Position numbers and translations under genes: made by a program | In this document: one piece after another, positions 57,699 to 64,000 of the stretch | Numbering within the stretch: position 1 is the stretch's first letter | Layout of the letters: each line of letters begins with the position of its first letter | Notes under the pieces: generated by a model | The model's input: only the letters and a program-made list of their open reading frames with translations | What the model was told of the DNA's origin: nothing | Database searches by the model: none | Origin: Gammaproteobacteria bacterium | GTDB lineage: Bacteria > Pseudomonadota > Gammaproteobacteria > Methylococcales > Methylococcaceae | Assembly (NCBI GenBank): GCA_009922685.1 | Contig: RFVA01000001.1 | Location: 50,019 to 114,018 of the forward strand | Direction of reading: 5' to 3' | DNA length: 64,000 nt

Positions 57699-59336
57699 CT
57701 AGACAGATCCCCTCTTGACGATCTTAATGGCTTGGGTAGGACAATATTTCGCGGCTAAACGCGCTTTCTCGACCTCACCCTCGCTGACGATAGCCTTAAG
57801 CACGGTCAGTTTGCCACTTTCATCGACATGAAAGAGATCAGACGCCTCTCCTTGGCAGGTCGCATGCCCCTTACAGAGATCCATATCGACTTCAATCAGG
57901 AAGTCTTCAGCTGACTGAGCCTCCTCCAAAGCACCCACAGGCTGATTTTCTTGCATGGGCACCGGCCTTAGAGCCTTCCTTCGATAGCGTATCCTGCATG
58001 GGGAGCTGGGCTCAACCACCATCTTCGTATAATCATCCTGATAGCTTTCTGGAGCACCAACAAGCTCGAACTCATAGCGGCGCAGCAGGATGCAAAAAAT
58101 GGCCTTAATCTGAAAAAGGGCGAAGGCGTTGCCGGAACATTTATGTCGACCACCGCCAAAGGCCTGCCAAGCATAGAGGTTCTTATCCTCCTGTCGCTCC
58201 GGTGAATAGCGATCAGGCTCAAATGCCTCGGGACGAGGAAAAAGAGAGGCAATCCGGTGCGTAATAGCTGGGGCCGCACAAACAAACTTGCCGGCCTTAA
58301 TGACCGTATCCCCAATGGTGAAATCCTCGAGGACCTTTCGCATTAAAATAATCAAGGGTGGATGCAGTCTCAGCACTTCCTTGAGGACACTCTCGAGTTT
58401 TGGGATCTGACGTAAAGATTCGAAGGTTACAGGCTCCGTCTCACCAAAAAGTCCATCGATCTCCTCAATGACCTCTTTCATCCAGTCAGGATGACGCAGA
58501 AGCTCAATCAGAACCCACGCGGTTGTCCCTGAACTGGTATGGTGGCCTGCGAAAATAGTCGCAATCAACATCCCCGTGATTTCATGAGGTGTCAGCTTAG
58601 CGCCATCTTCATAGGTCGCATCAATGAGTGTCTGAAAGACGTTGGGGCTATCCGAGCGATCCTTGGCGCGCCGCTCCATAATCTCGGTGACCAAGGCTTG
58701 AAGCCTTACTCTTGCCTGATCACGGCGGCGAAACACCGGAAGCGGGAGATTCGGAAAAACATAGGCGATGGGTTTGATACCTTGCTCTAGATCGTGATAA
58801 ATCTCGGCAAATTCCTTATTCAGTTCATGCCGAAATTCTGGCCCTAAAAGACAATGACTCGAGGTGTAGATCGTTAATTCCTTAGTAAATTCCAGAAGAT
58901 CCATCTCACCTGATTCACCCCACTGACTAATCAGACCCTCCACTTCTTCAACGATGATTTCAGAATAGGTCCTCATCGGCTTATCGCGAAGAGCCGGCAT
59001 CAGCATCTGAAGCTGCTGATTCTTCTTCTTAATAGGCGCATCGAAAACAACGCCATGCCCAAAGATCGGCGTCATAATTTTGTAAGCCGCGCCCTGATCC
59101 AAGGTTTCATCAGCGGCACGATAGAAAGCTTCTGAGGCTTTTTCGCCCGTGAGCAGCACCATATCCTGATGGAACATCTTGAATTCAGCGATATCGCCCA
59201 GCTGGTCACGTAACGCCATCATGAAGAGGTGTGGGTTCTTGCCAAAATCAAGGATATGACCGAGGAGCGGCCAGGCCCCCTTAAGAACGGGAGGGAAACG
59301 CTTGGGCTCTGTTTGCTGTGATGACTGTTGATCCAT
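57699..59336 (-). CDS. cyp51: sterol 14-alpha-demethylase CYP51 fused to a ferredoxin
   Basis: A 545-residue fusion. Residues ~15-455 are a P450 with the CYP51 signature YKIMTPIFGHGVVFD (85-99), I-helix AGHHTSSGTT (263-272), E320XXR323 and the heme loop FGGGRHKCSG with C400. A linker of ~25 residues leads to a ferredoxin domain (480-545) with C488, C494 and C532-Pro, the three-cysteine pattern of [3Fe-4S] ferredoxins. The fusion should let the P450 be reduced in cis. It removes the 14-alpha-methyl of lanosterol by three oxidations. M. capsulatus has the same fusion. I start at ATG 59336; a longer frame opens at TTG 59402. No ribosome site is clear. Confidence 0.93.
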   Translation of the reverse strand: MDQQSSQQTEPKRFPPVLKGAWPLLGHILDFGKNPHLFMMALRDQLGDIAEFKMFHQDMVLLTGEKASEAFYRAADETLDQGAAYKIMTPIFGHGVVFDAPIKKKNQQLQMLMPALRDKPMRTYSEIIVEEVEGLISQWGESGEMDLLEFTKELTIYTSSHCLLGPEFRHELNKEFAEIYHDLEQGIKPIAYVFPNLPLPVFRRRDQARVRLQALVTEIMERRAKDRSDSPNVFQTLIDATYEDGAKLTPHEITGMLIATIFAGHHTSSGTTAWVLIELLRHPDWMKEVIEEIDGLFGETEPVTFESLRQIPKLESVLKEVLRLHPPLIILMRKVLEDFTIGDTVIKAGKFVCAAPAITHRIASLFPRPEAFEPDRYSPERQEDKNLYAWQAFGGGRHKCSGNAFALFQIKAIFCILLRRYEFELVGAPESYQDDYTKMVVEPSSPCRIRYRRKALRPVPMQENQPVGALEEAQSAEDFLIEVDMDLCKGHATCQGEASDLFHVDESGKLTVLKAIVSEGEVEKARLAAKYCPTQAIKIVKRGSV

Positions 59337-59519
59337 GAGTATTAATAAAGACCAAAAGGTTGGGGAGTCTAAATCACCCCCATCATAACCGATACCTGCC
59401 AATCCTCAGGAGACAGGTCCCATTGATCGCTTGAATAAACGAATAGAAAACAACACTTTCTTAATGAGATTAGGTATCATCTGTGAAATATTATCAATCA
59501 ACTTCTACATCCATTCCCA

Positions 59520-60674
59520 TTGAGACGTTCAGAACTAAGCCTTGTTTTGCTCATAGGCTGCCTCATCAGCCTACTCTTCCCCGGGATCAACAGCGCCAGC
59601 ACCCGAACCTATTACATTGCCGCTGAAGAGATCTTGTGGGACTACGCACCCTCCTACCCGACAGATCCCATGCATGGTATGCCGTTCACGGAAACTCAGG
59701 ACATTTTTTTGCGTTCTGATCCACAAAATCGAATCGGACATCGCTACTACAAGGCCCATTACGTCGAATACACCGATGCGAGCTTCACCCATCTGAAGGA
59801 GCGTTCGCCTGAATGGGAACACCTTGGCATCTTAGGTCCCGTGATACGCGCTAATGTGGGCGATGAGATTAGGGTCATCCTCAAGAACTCCCTCAAGGAC
59901 CATCCGGTCTCCATGCACCCCCACGGCGTCTTTTATTCCAAACGTCACGAGGGAACGCATTACGCTGATGGGACAGGCCCTGAAGAAAAACATGATGACA
60001 TGATCGAACCCGGTGAACAGTACACCTACGAATGGTCTGTTCCCGAACGTTCAGGTCCCGGCCCACAAGATCCAAGCTCCATTGTCTGGCTCTATCACTC
60101 CCATGTCGATGAAGTGGCCGACACCAATGCGGGCCTAATCGGGGCCATCATCATTTCAAGGAAAGGCTTCCTTCAAAAGAACGGGAAATTAAAAGACATT
60201 GATCGAGAATTTGTCATCCTGTTTAGTGTAATGGATGAAAATAAAAGCTGGCTCCTTGAAAAAAATATGGGTCAGATGGCCTCACCTAATATTAAACCCG
60301 ACGATCCAGAGTTTATAGAAAGCAATTTGATGCATAGCATGAATGGCTTCATCTACAGCAATATCAAAGGTCTCGTCATGAACAAGGGTGAAAAAGTACG
60401 CTGGTACCAGATTGCACTGGGCACAGAAGTCGATGTCCATACGCCACATTGGCATGGCAACACCTTGACTGAAACCGGCAAACGCGTCGATGTGCTGAAT
60501 CTCCTCCCAGGAACACACATCACCGTCGACATGACCCCCGACAATCCGGGAACTTGGATGTATCACTGCCATGTTAATGACCATATCGAAGCCGGCATGA
60601 TGGGAAGCTATCTGGTGAAGGACACCCCCACTCAAAATAAGGCTGCTAAAGAGGCCTTGAAATCCGAGCATTAA
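59520..60674 (+). CDS. ceruloplasmin/hephaestin-like multicopper oxidase
   Basis: A 384-residue exported two-domain multicopper oxidase. The signal peptide is MRRSELSLVLLIGCLISLLF. Copper ligands are complete: SMHPHGVFY, WLYHSHVDE, HTPHWHGNT and HCHVNDHIEAGM, giving type 1 (with Met axial) and the trinuclear site. The segment around VPERSGPGPQDPSS and the HSHVDEVADTNAGLIGAIII stretch are close to animal ceruloplasmin and hephaestin. Ferroxidase activity is the first guess, and copper or phenol oxidation cannot be excluded. TTG 59520 starts the frame with no Shine-Dalgarno seen. It is divergent from cyp51 and upstream of ssrA. Confidence 0.88.
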   Translation: MRRSELSLVLLIGCLISLLFPGINSASTRTYYIAAEEILWDYAPSYPTDPMHGMPFTETQDIFLRSDPQNRIGHRYYKAHYVEYTDASFTHLKERSPEWEHLGILGPVIRANVGDEIRVILKNSLKDHPVSMHPHGVFYSKRHEGTHYADGTGPEEKHDDMIEPGEQYTYEWSVPERSGPGPQDPSSIVWLYHSHVDEVADTNAGLIGAIIISRKGFLQKNGKLKDIDREFVILFSVMDENKSWLLEKNMGQMASPNIKPDDPEFIESNLMHSMNGFIYSNIKGLVMNKGEKVRWYQIALGTEVDVHTPHWHGNTLTETGKRVDVLNLLPGTHITVDMTPDNPGTWMYHCHVNDHIEAGMMGSYLVKDTPTQNKAAKEALKSEH

Positions 60675-60684
60675 GACCCAATCT

Positions 60685-60713
60685 TTGTATTGATTCGGGA
60701 TTGGAGCTATACT
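60685..60713 (+). promoter_or_regulatory. promoter of ssrA
   Basis: TTGTAT (60685-60690) and TATACT (60708-60713) lie 17 bases apart, 13 bases before the 5' end of tmRNA. Confidence 0.7.
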
Positions 60714-60726
60714 TGCGAGTCCCATC

Positions 60727-61060
60727 GGGGGTGACTTGGCTTCGACGTGGATCGCGAAACCCAAGGTGCATGCCGAGGTGCAGTTAACCTCGTAAAACCA
60801 ACTGCAACTAAGTTAGTTGCCAACGACGACAACTACGCTCTAGCCGCTTAATCGGCTGGTCTCTGAACAGGGCCTGCTTATGGACGCTGACTCGGGGATA
60901 ACACAAGCATAAGCTCGCATCCTCCACGCTCGGATGTTGAACCCGACGCCCAATGGTTCGATAAAGCCAAATCTGCTCGCGAAGTTTTCGCACCAGATAT
61001 CTACTGCGCTTTGATTGCTAAAAAGACCAAGGCTTTCTGTTAGCCTAAACGGCCGCTCAA
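60727..61060 (+). ncRNA. ssrA: transfer-messenger RNA, 3' end not recognisable
   Basis: tmRNA rescues ribosomes stalled on broken messages and tags the product for degradation. The 5' part is clear: GGGGGTGACTTGGCTTCGAC, the conserved GCGAAACCCAAGGTGCATGC and the tag frame at 60819-60851, encoding ANDDNYALAA and a TAA. Pseudoknot-like segments follow to ~61060. The usual end is not found: no P2 return strand, no GGTTCGA T-arm and no CACCTCCACCA pairing with the 5' GGGGGTG, within the next 1.2 kb. The right boundary is an estimate. The gene may be interrupted by the accessory region that follows, or processed unusually. Confidence 0.85.
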
Positions 61061-61205
61061 CCCTCACTTGAGGCACAGTAATTGTTCCCCGGAACCAGAT
61101 AGGTCAGTTTTTGGGAGGGTGACGTCTAGATCTGTTGTATGGATATCCATAACGGCCATGATGTTCTATGCTTATCAAACAATTATTGAGGGTAGAAGGC
61201 CACTC

Positions 61206-61496
61206 ATGAAGCCATCCGTAATTCTGGAAATGAAGAGGAATAGCGTGCGTGAGATGGTCGCACGGTATCGCACTGCAAACCCCCGCATTTTCGGCTCCGT
61301 GCTCCACGGCACCGATCACGACGGTAGCGATCTGGATATTCTGGTTGATGCCTTACCGGGAGCAACCTTGTTGGACCTTGGCGATTTGCAAGAGGAACTC
61401 AGTGTACTGCTTGGAGTAGATGTAGATCTTCTGACACCCGGGGACCTACCCCCAAAAATCAGGTCGCAGATACTTTCTGAAGCCCAGCCGGTATGA
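61206..61496 (+). CDS. mntA: MntA-like nucleotidyltransferase antitoxin
   Basis: A 96-residue minimal nucleotidyltransferase. The active motif is FGSVLHGTDHDGSDLDILVD (GSX10DXD). In type VII toxin-antitoxin systems MntA adenylylates and so inactivates the HEPN RNase HepT. Its stop overlaps the hepT start (ATGA). A longer frame opening at 61068 runs through the likely tmRNA end and is not preferred. Presence right after ssrA fits a mobile accessory region. Confidence 0.85.
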   Translation: MKPSVILEMKRNSVREMVARYRTANPRIFGSVLHGTDHDGSDLDILVDALPGATLLDLGDLQEELSVLLGVDVDLLTPGDLPPKIRSQILSEAQPV

Positions 61497-61849
61497 ACGA
61501 AAATCGACTCTCCGACTATCTCGACCACATCCAACAGGCTGCGACCGACGCAAGGACCTTTGTGGAGGGGCTTACGAAAGATGAATTCCTCATCAACAAA
61601 TGTGTTCAGCAAGCCGTCATCATGAGTCTGATCATCATCGGAGAGGCAACGACCAAGGTAATGGATCGATATCCAGAATTTGGCCCTTCCAACGCGGAGG
61701 TTCCTTGGCGCAGCATGCGAAACATGAGGAATCGGATGGCTCACGGCTATTTCGAAATCGATCTCGACGTCGTCTGGGAAACAGTTGATATTTGGATTCC
61801 AGACTTGCTCAAAAAACTTTCTCTAGTACGCCAACGGTCTTTGGTTTAG
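61493..61849 (+). CDS. hepT: HepT-like HEPN toxin
   Basis: A 118-residue all-helical HEPN protein. The RNase motif RNRMAHGYF (RX4-6H form) is at ~81-89, with helices IQQAATDARTFVEG and QQAVIMSLIIIGEATTKV ahead of it. It would cleave RNA when free of MntA. ATG 61493 overlaps the mntA stop, so the pair is translationally coupled. Such modules act in plasmid or island maintenance and phage defence. Confidence 0.87.
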   Translation: MNENRLSDYLDHIQQAATDARTFVEGLTKDEFLINKCVQQAVIMSLIIIGEATTKVMDRYPEFGPSNAEVPWRSMRNMRNRMAHGYFEIDLDVVWETVDIWIPDLLKKLSLVRQRSLV

Positions 61850-62040
61850 ATCTCTTAAGTCATCTTTCACGAGGTATCGCGCTAAATGATGTTGGCGTCA
61901 GAGAACCTGCACGGCGCTTGGGAAGAGACCGTTCTAGGATCCATCAGAACGCAGCGATACTTATAACTTGAAAAATCCGATACCGGCTCTCTCAGTTACC
62001 CTAGTAAGGACATTTTAGCCTTAGCAAACAATGAACGCTA

Positions 62041-62063
62041 TAGAACGTTACAGAACGTCCTCA
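62041..62063 (+). repeat. 23-base imperfect direct repeat, left copy
   Basis: It matches 63162-63184 at 20 of 23 bases (TAGAACGT, CAG and ACGTCCTCA shared). The two copies flank the RelE-like/HTH module, as boundary repeats of a cassette would. Confidence 0.55.
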
Positions 62064-62260
62064 CCAAGCGAACATTTTTGGGGGCAACATTTTTGATGGC
62101 GTTTTTAAGGCATTGATTTTTAAGGCAGCTGAACGTCAGTTCGGTGGACGCCACCTCCATATCCCATCCCATTGATTTGTAAGGGCTTTTTATAAATCAT
62201 TCGTTCAAGGACGCCCTATGAAGACCTTCATGGGGTTTCTCTTCTCCATCTATATCGATT

Positions 62261-62282
62261 TGTTGATTTGCGGCGAACTTTG
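62261..62282 (+). repeat. 22-base inverted repeat, left arm
   Basis: It reads TGTTGATTTGCGGCGAACTTTG and is an exact reverse complement of 63183-63204. The arms enclose 900 bases holding only the toxin-antitoxin pair and its duplicated tail. Confidence 0.85.
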
Positions 62283-62410
62283 CCCCGGGGGAGGTGCAGA
62301 CAAAACCCGTGCCGGAGACTCCATGTTCTAAACACCTCTGTCAAGTCACCACTGCAATTACAGCCGACTCAAGCCTAGTCATATGTGCCCGTTACGGGCA
62401 TACTTTGCGC

Positions 62411-62794
62411 ATGTATGAGATATTCAAACGTAAGGATTTTGCTCGCTGGCAGGCGGCAGAAGAGCTACCCGACACATCCTTGTGCAAGGCCGCTCAAGAG
62501 ATGGAGGGCGGACTAGTTGATGCCGACTTGGGTGGCTTCCTCTACAAGAAACGGGTTGCACGCCCGGGAAGCGGAAAAAGTAGTGGTTACCGAACCCTGA
62601 TATCGGCCCGAATCGGGGGGCGATATGTTTTCCTACACGGCTTTCCTAAAAGTGAAAAGGCGAACATCACTAAGAATGAGCAAAAGGCTCTGCAATTCGC
62701 AGGTAAGCTTTTCCTAGAGATGGACGCTCTTGTTTTATCAAAAGCTATAAAGTCTGGCGTGTTACTGGAGGTGCATTGTGAGCAAGATCATTGA
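62411..62794 (+). CDS. RelE/HigB-like toxin
   Basis: A ~127-residue protein of the RelE-superfamily type with MYEIFKRKDFARWQA at the start, then GGFLYKKRVARPGSGKSSGYRTLIS and the GGRYVFLHGFPKSEKANIT stretch. This is the pattern of DUF1044-type mRNA-cleaving toxins. I start at ATG 62411; an upstream in-frame extension to 62294 is less likely. Its end overlaps the HTH antitoxin by 17 bases. Toxin-first order is usual in higBA. Confidence 0.82.
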   Translation: MYEIFKRKDFARWQAAEELPDTSLCKAAQEMEGGLVDADLGGFLYKKRVARPGSGKSSGYRTLISARIGGRYVFLHGFPKSEKANITKNEQKALQFAGKLFLEMDALVLSKAIKSGVLLEVHCEQDH

Positions 62795-63080
62795 ATCACT
62801 CCGTGGTGATTTAGCTGCGCTGTGTGAAGCTGGAGCGATAACTAAAGTAACGATGCGCGAATTCGACGCCATCTGCCCGCCTCCCATTCGCGATTTCAGT
62901 GCAAACGACATCAAACGCCTTCGTGAAGACCTCAATTTCAGCCAACCCGTGTTCGCTCTTCATTTACATACAAGTGCATCAACCATCCGCAAGTGGGAAC
63001 AAGGCGAATCACACCCTTCGGGGCCTGCCCTCAAACTGCTCAATGTGATCGCTGAAAAAGGAATTCAGGCAATTATCTAG
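62778..63080 (+). CDS. HigA-like XRE-family antitoxin
   Basis: A 100-residue protein with a helix-turn-helix at ~45-75 (IKRLREDLNFSQPVFALHLHTSASTIRKWEQG). It neutralises the toxin and probably represses the operon. GTG 62778 lies inside the toxin gene. The 3' end, including the TAG stop, lies in the first unit of a 60-base tandem duplication; the second unit is untranslated. Confidence 0.85.
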   Translation: MSKIIESLRGDLAALCEAGAITKVTMREFDAICPPPIRDFSANDIKRLREDLNFSQPVFALHLHTSASTIRKWEQGESHPSGPALKLLNVIAEKGIQAII

Positions 63081-63145
63081 CCCAATGCCCTCAAACTGCT
63101 CAATGTGATCGCTGAAAAAGGAATTCAGGCAATTATCTAGCCCAA
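63026..63145 (+). repeat. 60-base tandem duplication at the antitoxin 3' end
   Basis: Bases 63026-63085 and 63086-63145 are identical (60 of 60). The unit begins in codons for PALKLL and ends five bases after the stop. The second copy repeats the last codons and stop without being translated. Confidence 0.95.
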
Positions 63146-63161
63146 CGACTCGCGATCGAAC

Positions 63162-63184
63162 TAGAACGTCTCAGCACGTCCTCA
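63162..63184 (+). repeat. 23-base imperfect direct repeat, right copy
   Basis: The right-hand counterpart of 62041-62063, 20 of 23 identical, overlapping by two bases with the right arm of the inverted repeat. Confidence 0.55.
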
Positions 63185-63204
63185 AAGTTCGCCGCAAATC
63201 AACA
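63183..63204 (-). repeat. 22-base inverted repeat, right arm
   Basis: Exact reverse complement of the arm at 62261-62282. Confidence 0.85.
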
Positions 63205-63250
63205 TGCAATGCCTAGAGGCGCTAAGACCAAACCTTGACACATCATATGC

Positions 63251-63263
63251 TTGCATATACAAA
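63251..63263 (+). promoter_or_regulatory. MarR operator, copy 1
   Basis: TTGCATATACAAA, an imperfect palindrome, lies 21 bases before the marR-like ATG. The same 13 bases recur at 63757-63769, so the regulator probably binds both and controls itself. Confidence 0.65.
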
Positions 63264-63283
63264 TTCAGCGATTAGGAAAAGCT

Positions 63284-63733
63284 ATGCCGGAATCCGATAC
63301 GCTACTCAACATTGATAATATCGCTGCCAACTGCATTGGCCTTCGGGTTCGGATGCTCAATCGGCTGGTGACTAATCTCTATGACGAGGGATTACGCCCC
63401 TTCGGCCTCAAGGTGAGTCAGGTTAATATTCTGGTGGCGACTTGGAAACTTGGGACCGCACGTCCGGCAGAGATGTGCAAAGTACTTCAAATGGACGTCT
63501 CAACCCTGAGTCGGAACGTTGACCGTATGAAAGCTCGGGGTTGGCTGGAAACGATGCCGGACCCAGATGGTCGAGCTCAGCCCTTCAAGCTTACCGCCCA
63601 AGGACGCGATGTTTTGGAAAAGATACTTCCTGTCTGGCGGGAGATCCAGGATAAAGCCATAACCCTGTTGGGCGCAGAGACGCTGGATTGGTTAAATCGA
63701 TCGGTTCGGCAACTAAGTTCTCAAGCTAAGTAG
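63284..63733 (+). CDS. MarR-family transcriptional regulator
   Basis: A ~149-residue winged-helix protein. The DNA-binding part is LGTARPAEMCKVLQMDVSTLSRNVDRMKARGWLETMPDPDGRAQ, including the wing, and the dimer helices are at the ends. MPESDTLLN starts at ATG 63284 with AGGA six bases upstream. Operators at 63251 and 63757 suggest it controls its own gene and the following iron-sulfur-type gene. The inducer is unknown. Confidence 0.88.
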   Translation: MPESDTLLNIDNIAANCIGLRVRMLNRLVTNLYDEGLRPFGLKVSQVNILVATWKLGTARPAEMCKVLQMDVSTLSRNVDRMKARGWLETMPDPDGRAQPFKLTAQGRDVLEKILPVWREIQDKAITLLGAETLDWLNRSVRQLSSQAK

Positions 63734-63756
63734 TCTGTTTTTTTTAGATCTAGTAT

Positions 63757-63769
63757 TTGCATATACAAA
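63757..63769 (+). promoter_or_regulatory. MarR operator, copy 2
   Basis: TTGCATATACAAA, identical to 63251-63263. With one more T it reads TTTGCATATACAAA, symmetric at 12 of 14 positions. It lies 15 bases before the next ATG and would block its transcription or translation region. Confidence 0.65.
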
Positions 63770-63784
63770 CAAAGGATAGCTTCT

Positions 63785-64000
63785 ATGAAACTCGAAGAGC
63801 ATCCCACTGTGATTCAGTTCCGTAACAGGCCATCAGCTTCCCCGATCGGGAACCCCAAGGTACTGGAGGCGGAGTGGTTGCGGCAGCAGGTGCTGAATGC
63901 GGGAGCAGATGATGTAGGTTTCGTGGAAATCGATCGCGCCGAGCTCGATGAACAACGGGCCGACATCCTGAAGCATGTTCCCTATACCCGCACTCTCATC
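63785..64000 (+). CDS. MarR-controlled redox or iron-sulfur-type protein, cut by window edge
   Basis: A frame of 72 codons, open from ATG 63785 (AAGGA nine bases upstream) to the right edge. It reads EAEWLRQQVLNAGADDVGFV and later HVPYTRTLI. This resembles the start of epoxyqueuosine-reductase-like or 4Fe-4S proteins often paired with a MarR gene, but too little is visible to be sure. Confidence 0.5.
   Translation, partial: MKLEEHPTVIQFRNRPSASPIGNPKVLEAEWLRQQVLNAGADDVGFVEIDRAELDEQRADILKHVPYTRTLI

Larger units (their letters stand above)
61850..62410. other. 561-base noncoding stretch in the accessory region
   Basis: No coding frame is convincing. It contains short repeats (ACATTTTTG twice near 62073-62094; TTTTTAAGGCA twice near 62104-62125), one copy of a 23-base imperfect repeat (62041-62063) and the left arm of a 22-base inverted repeat. 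Base composition looks more A/T-rich than the core genes. Confidence 0.4.

Noticed and set aside
62135..62160. GTTCGGTGGACGCCACCTCC as a displaced tmRNA 3' end
   Set aside because: CACCTCC could pair with the 5' GGGGGTG, but the preceding 17 bases do not form a T-arm and no CCA follows.
62030..63210. Integron gene cassette with attC sites
   Set aside because: A GCCCAAC box resembles the attC core, but no matching GTTRRRY and no attC-like fold was found, and no integrase is in the window.

Overview
The window looks like chromosomal DNA from a heterotrophic or one-carbon-using gammaproteobacterium that makes sterols. The gene content supports this: Entner-Doudoroff enzymes, glutamate synthase, an ilvBNC/pssA/leuA run, a TusBCDE sulfur relay, BepA, a one-piece type tmRNA and, above all, a bacterial sterol locus. 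That locus holds squalene monooxygenase, oxidosqualene cyclase, a CYP51-ferredoxin fusion and a three-gene sterol-transport set. The P450-ferredoxin fusion and the transport trio are best known from Methylococcus capsulatus, so an aerobic methanotroph or close relative is the favoured guess. No methane-oxidation gene lies in the window, so this remains inference.

Layout. 1-12.6 kb is carbon metabolism: a partial YidB/DUF937-type gene, then a zinc-ribbon protein, a 1095-residue homologue of the eukaryotic phosphorylase kinase alpha/beta subunit and glucokinase in one tight operon. These are followed by eda and edd, glgC, 2-keto-3-deoxygluconate kinase and citrate synthase. 12.8-22.5 kb holds gltB, gltD, nrdB with tandem NrdR boxes, thiE and argG. 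22.5-31.3 kb holds membrane proteins, a sensorless sigma-54 activator, a Nudix hydrolase, the potassium transporter Kup, an FTR1-type iron permease with a cupredoxin-like partner, and moaB/moaA. 31.4-35.5 kb is sucAB. 35.5-42.8 kb is a minus-strand block of rimI, a family-4 uracil-DNA glycosylase, leuA, pssA, ilvC, ilvN and ilvB. 42.8-49.5 kb has tusDCBE, bepA, an acyl-CoA ligase, a glycine-zipper lipoprotein, a ubiquinone-type flavin hydroxylase and a small membrane protein.

49.7-59.4 kb is the sterol region. An RND exporter, a PhnD-like periplasmic protein and a TPR lipoprotein (BstA/BstB/BstC-like) run directly into oxidosqualene cyclase and squalene monooxygenase. A convergent CYP51-ferredoxin follows across a strong terminator. 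Together these would epoxidise squalene, cyclise it, remove the 14-alpha-methyl group and carry sterol towards the outer membrane. The C-4 demethylation genes sdmA/sdmB are not in the window. A ceruloplasmin-like multicopper oxidase lies next to cyp51.

60.7-64 kb is accessory. The ssrA (tmRNA) gene has a clear 5' half and tag (ANDDNYALAA) but no acceptor end I can recognise. After it come an MntA/HepT toxin-antitoxin pair, a RelE-like toxin with an HTH antitoxin enclosed by a 22-bp perfect inverted repeat and carrying a 60-bp tandem duplication, and a MarR regulator with a repeated operator. An iron-sulfur-type gene is cut by the window edge. No rRNA, tRNA, CRISPR array or transposase was seen.
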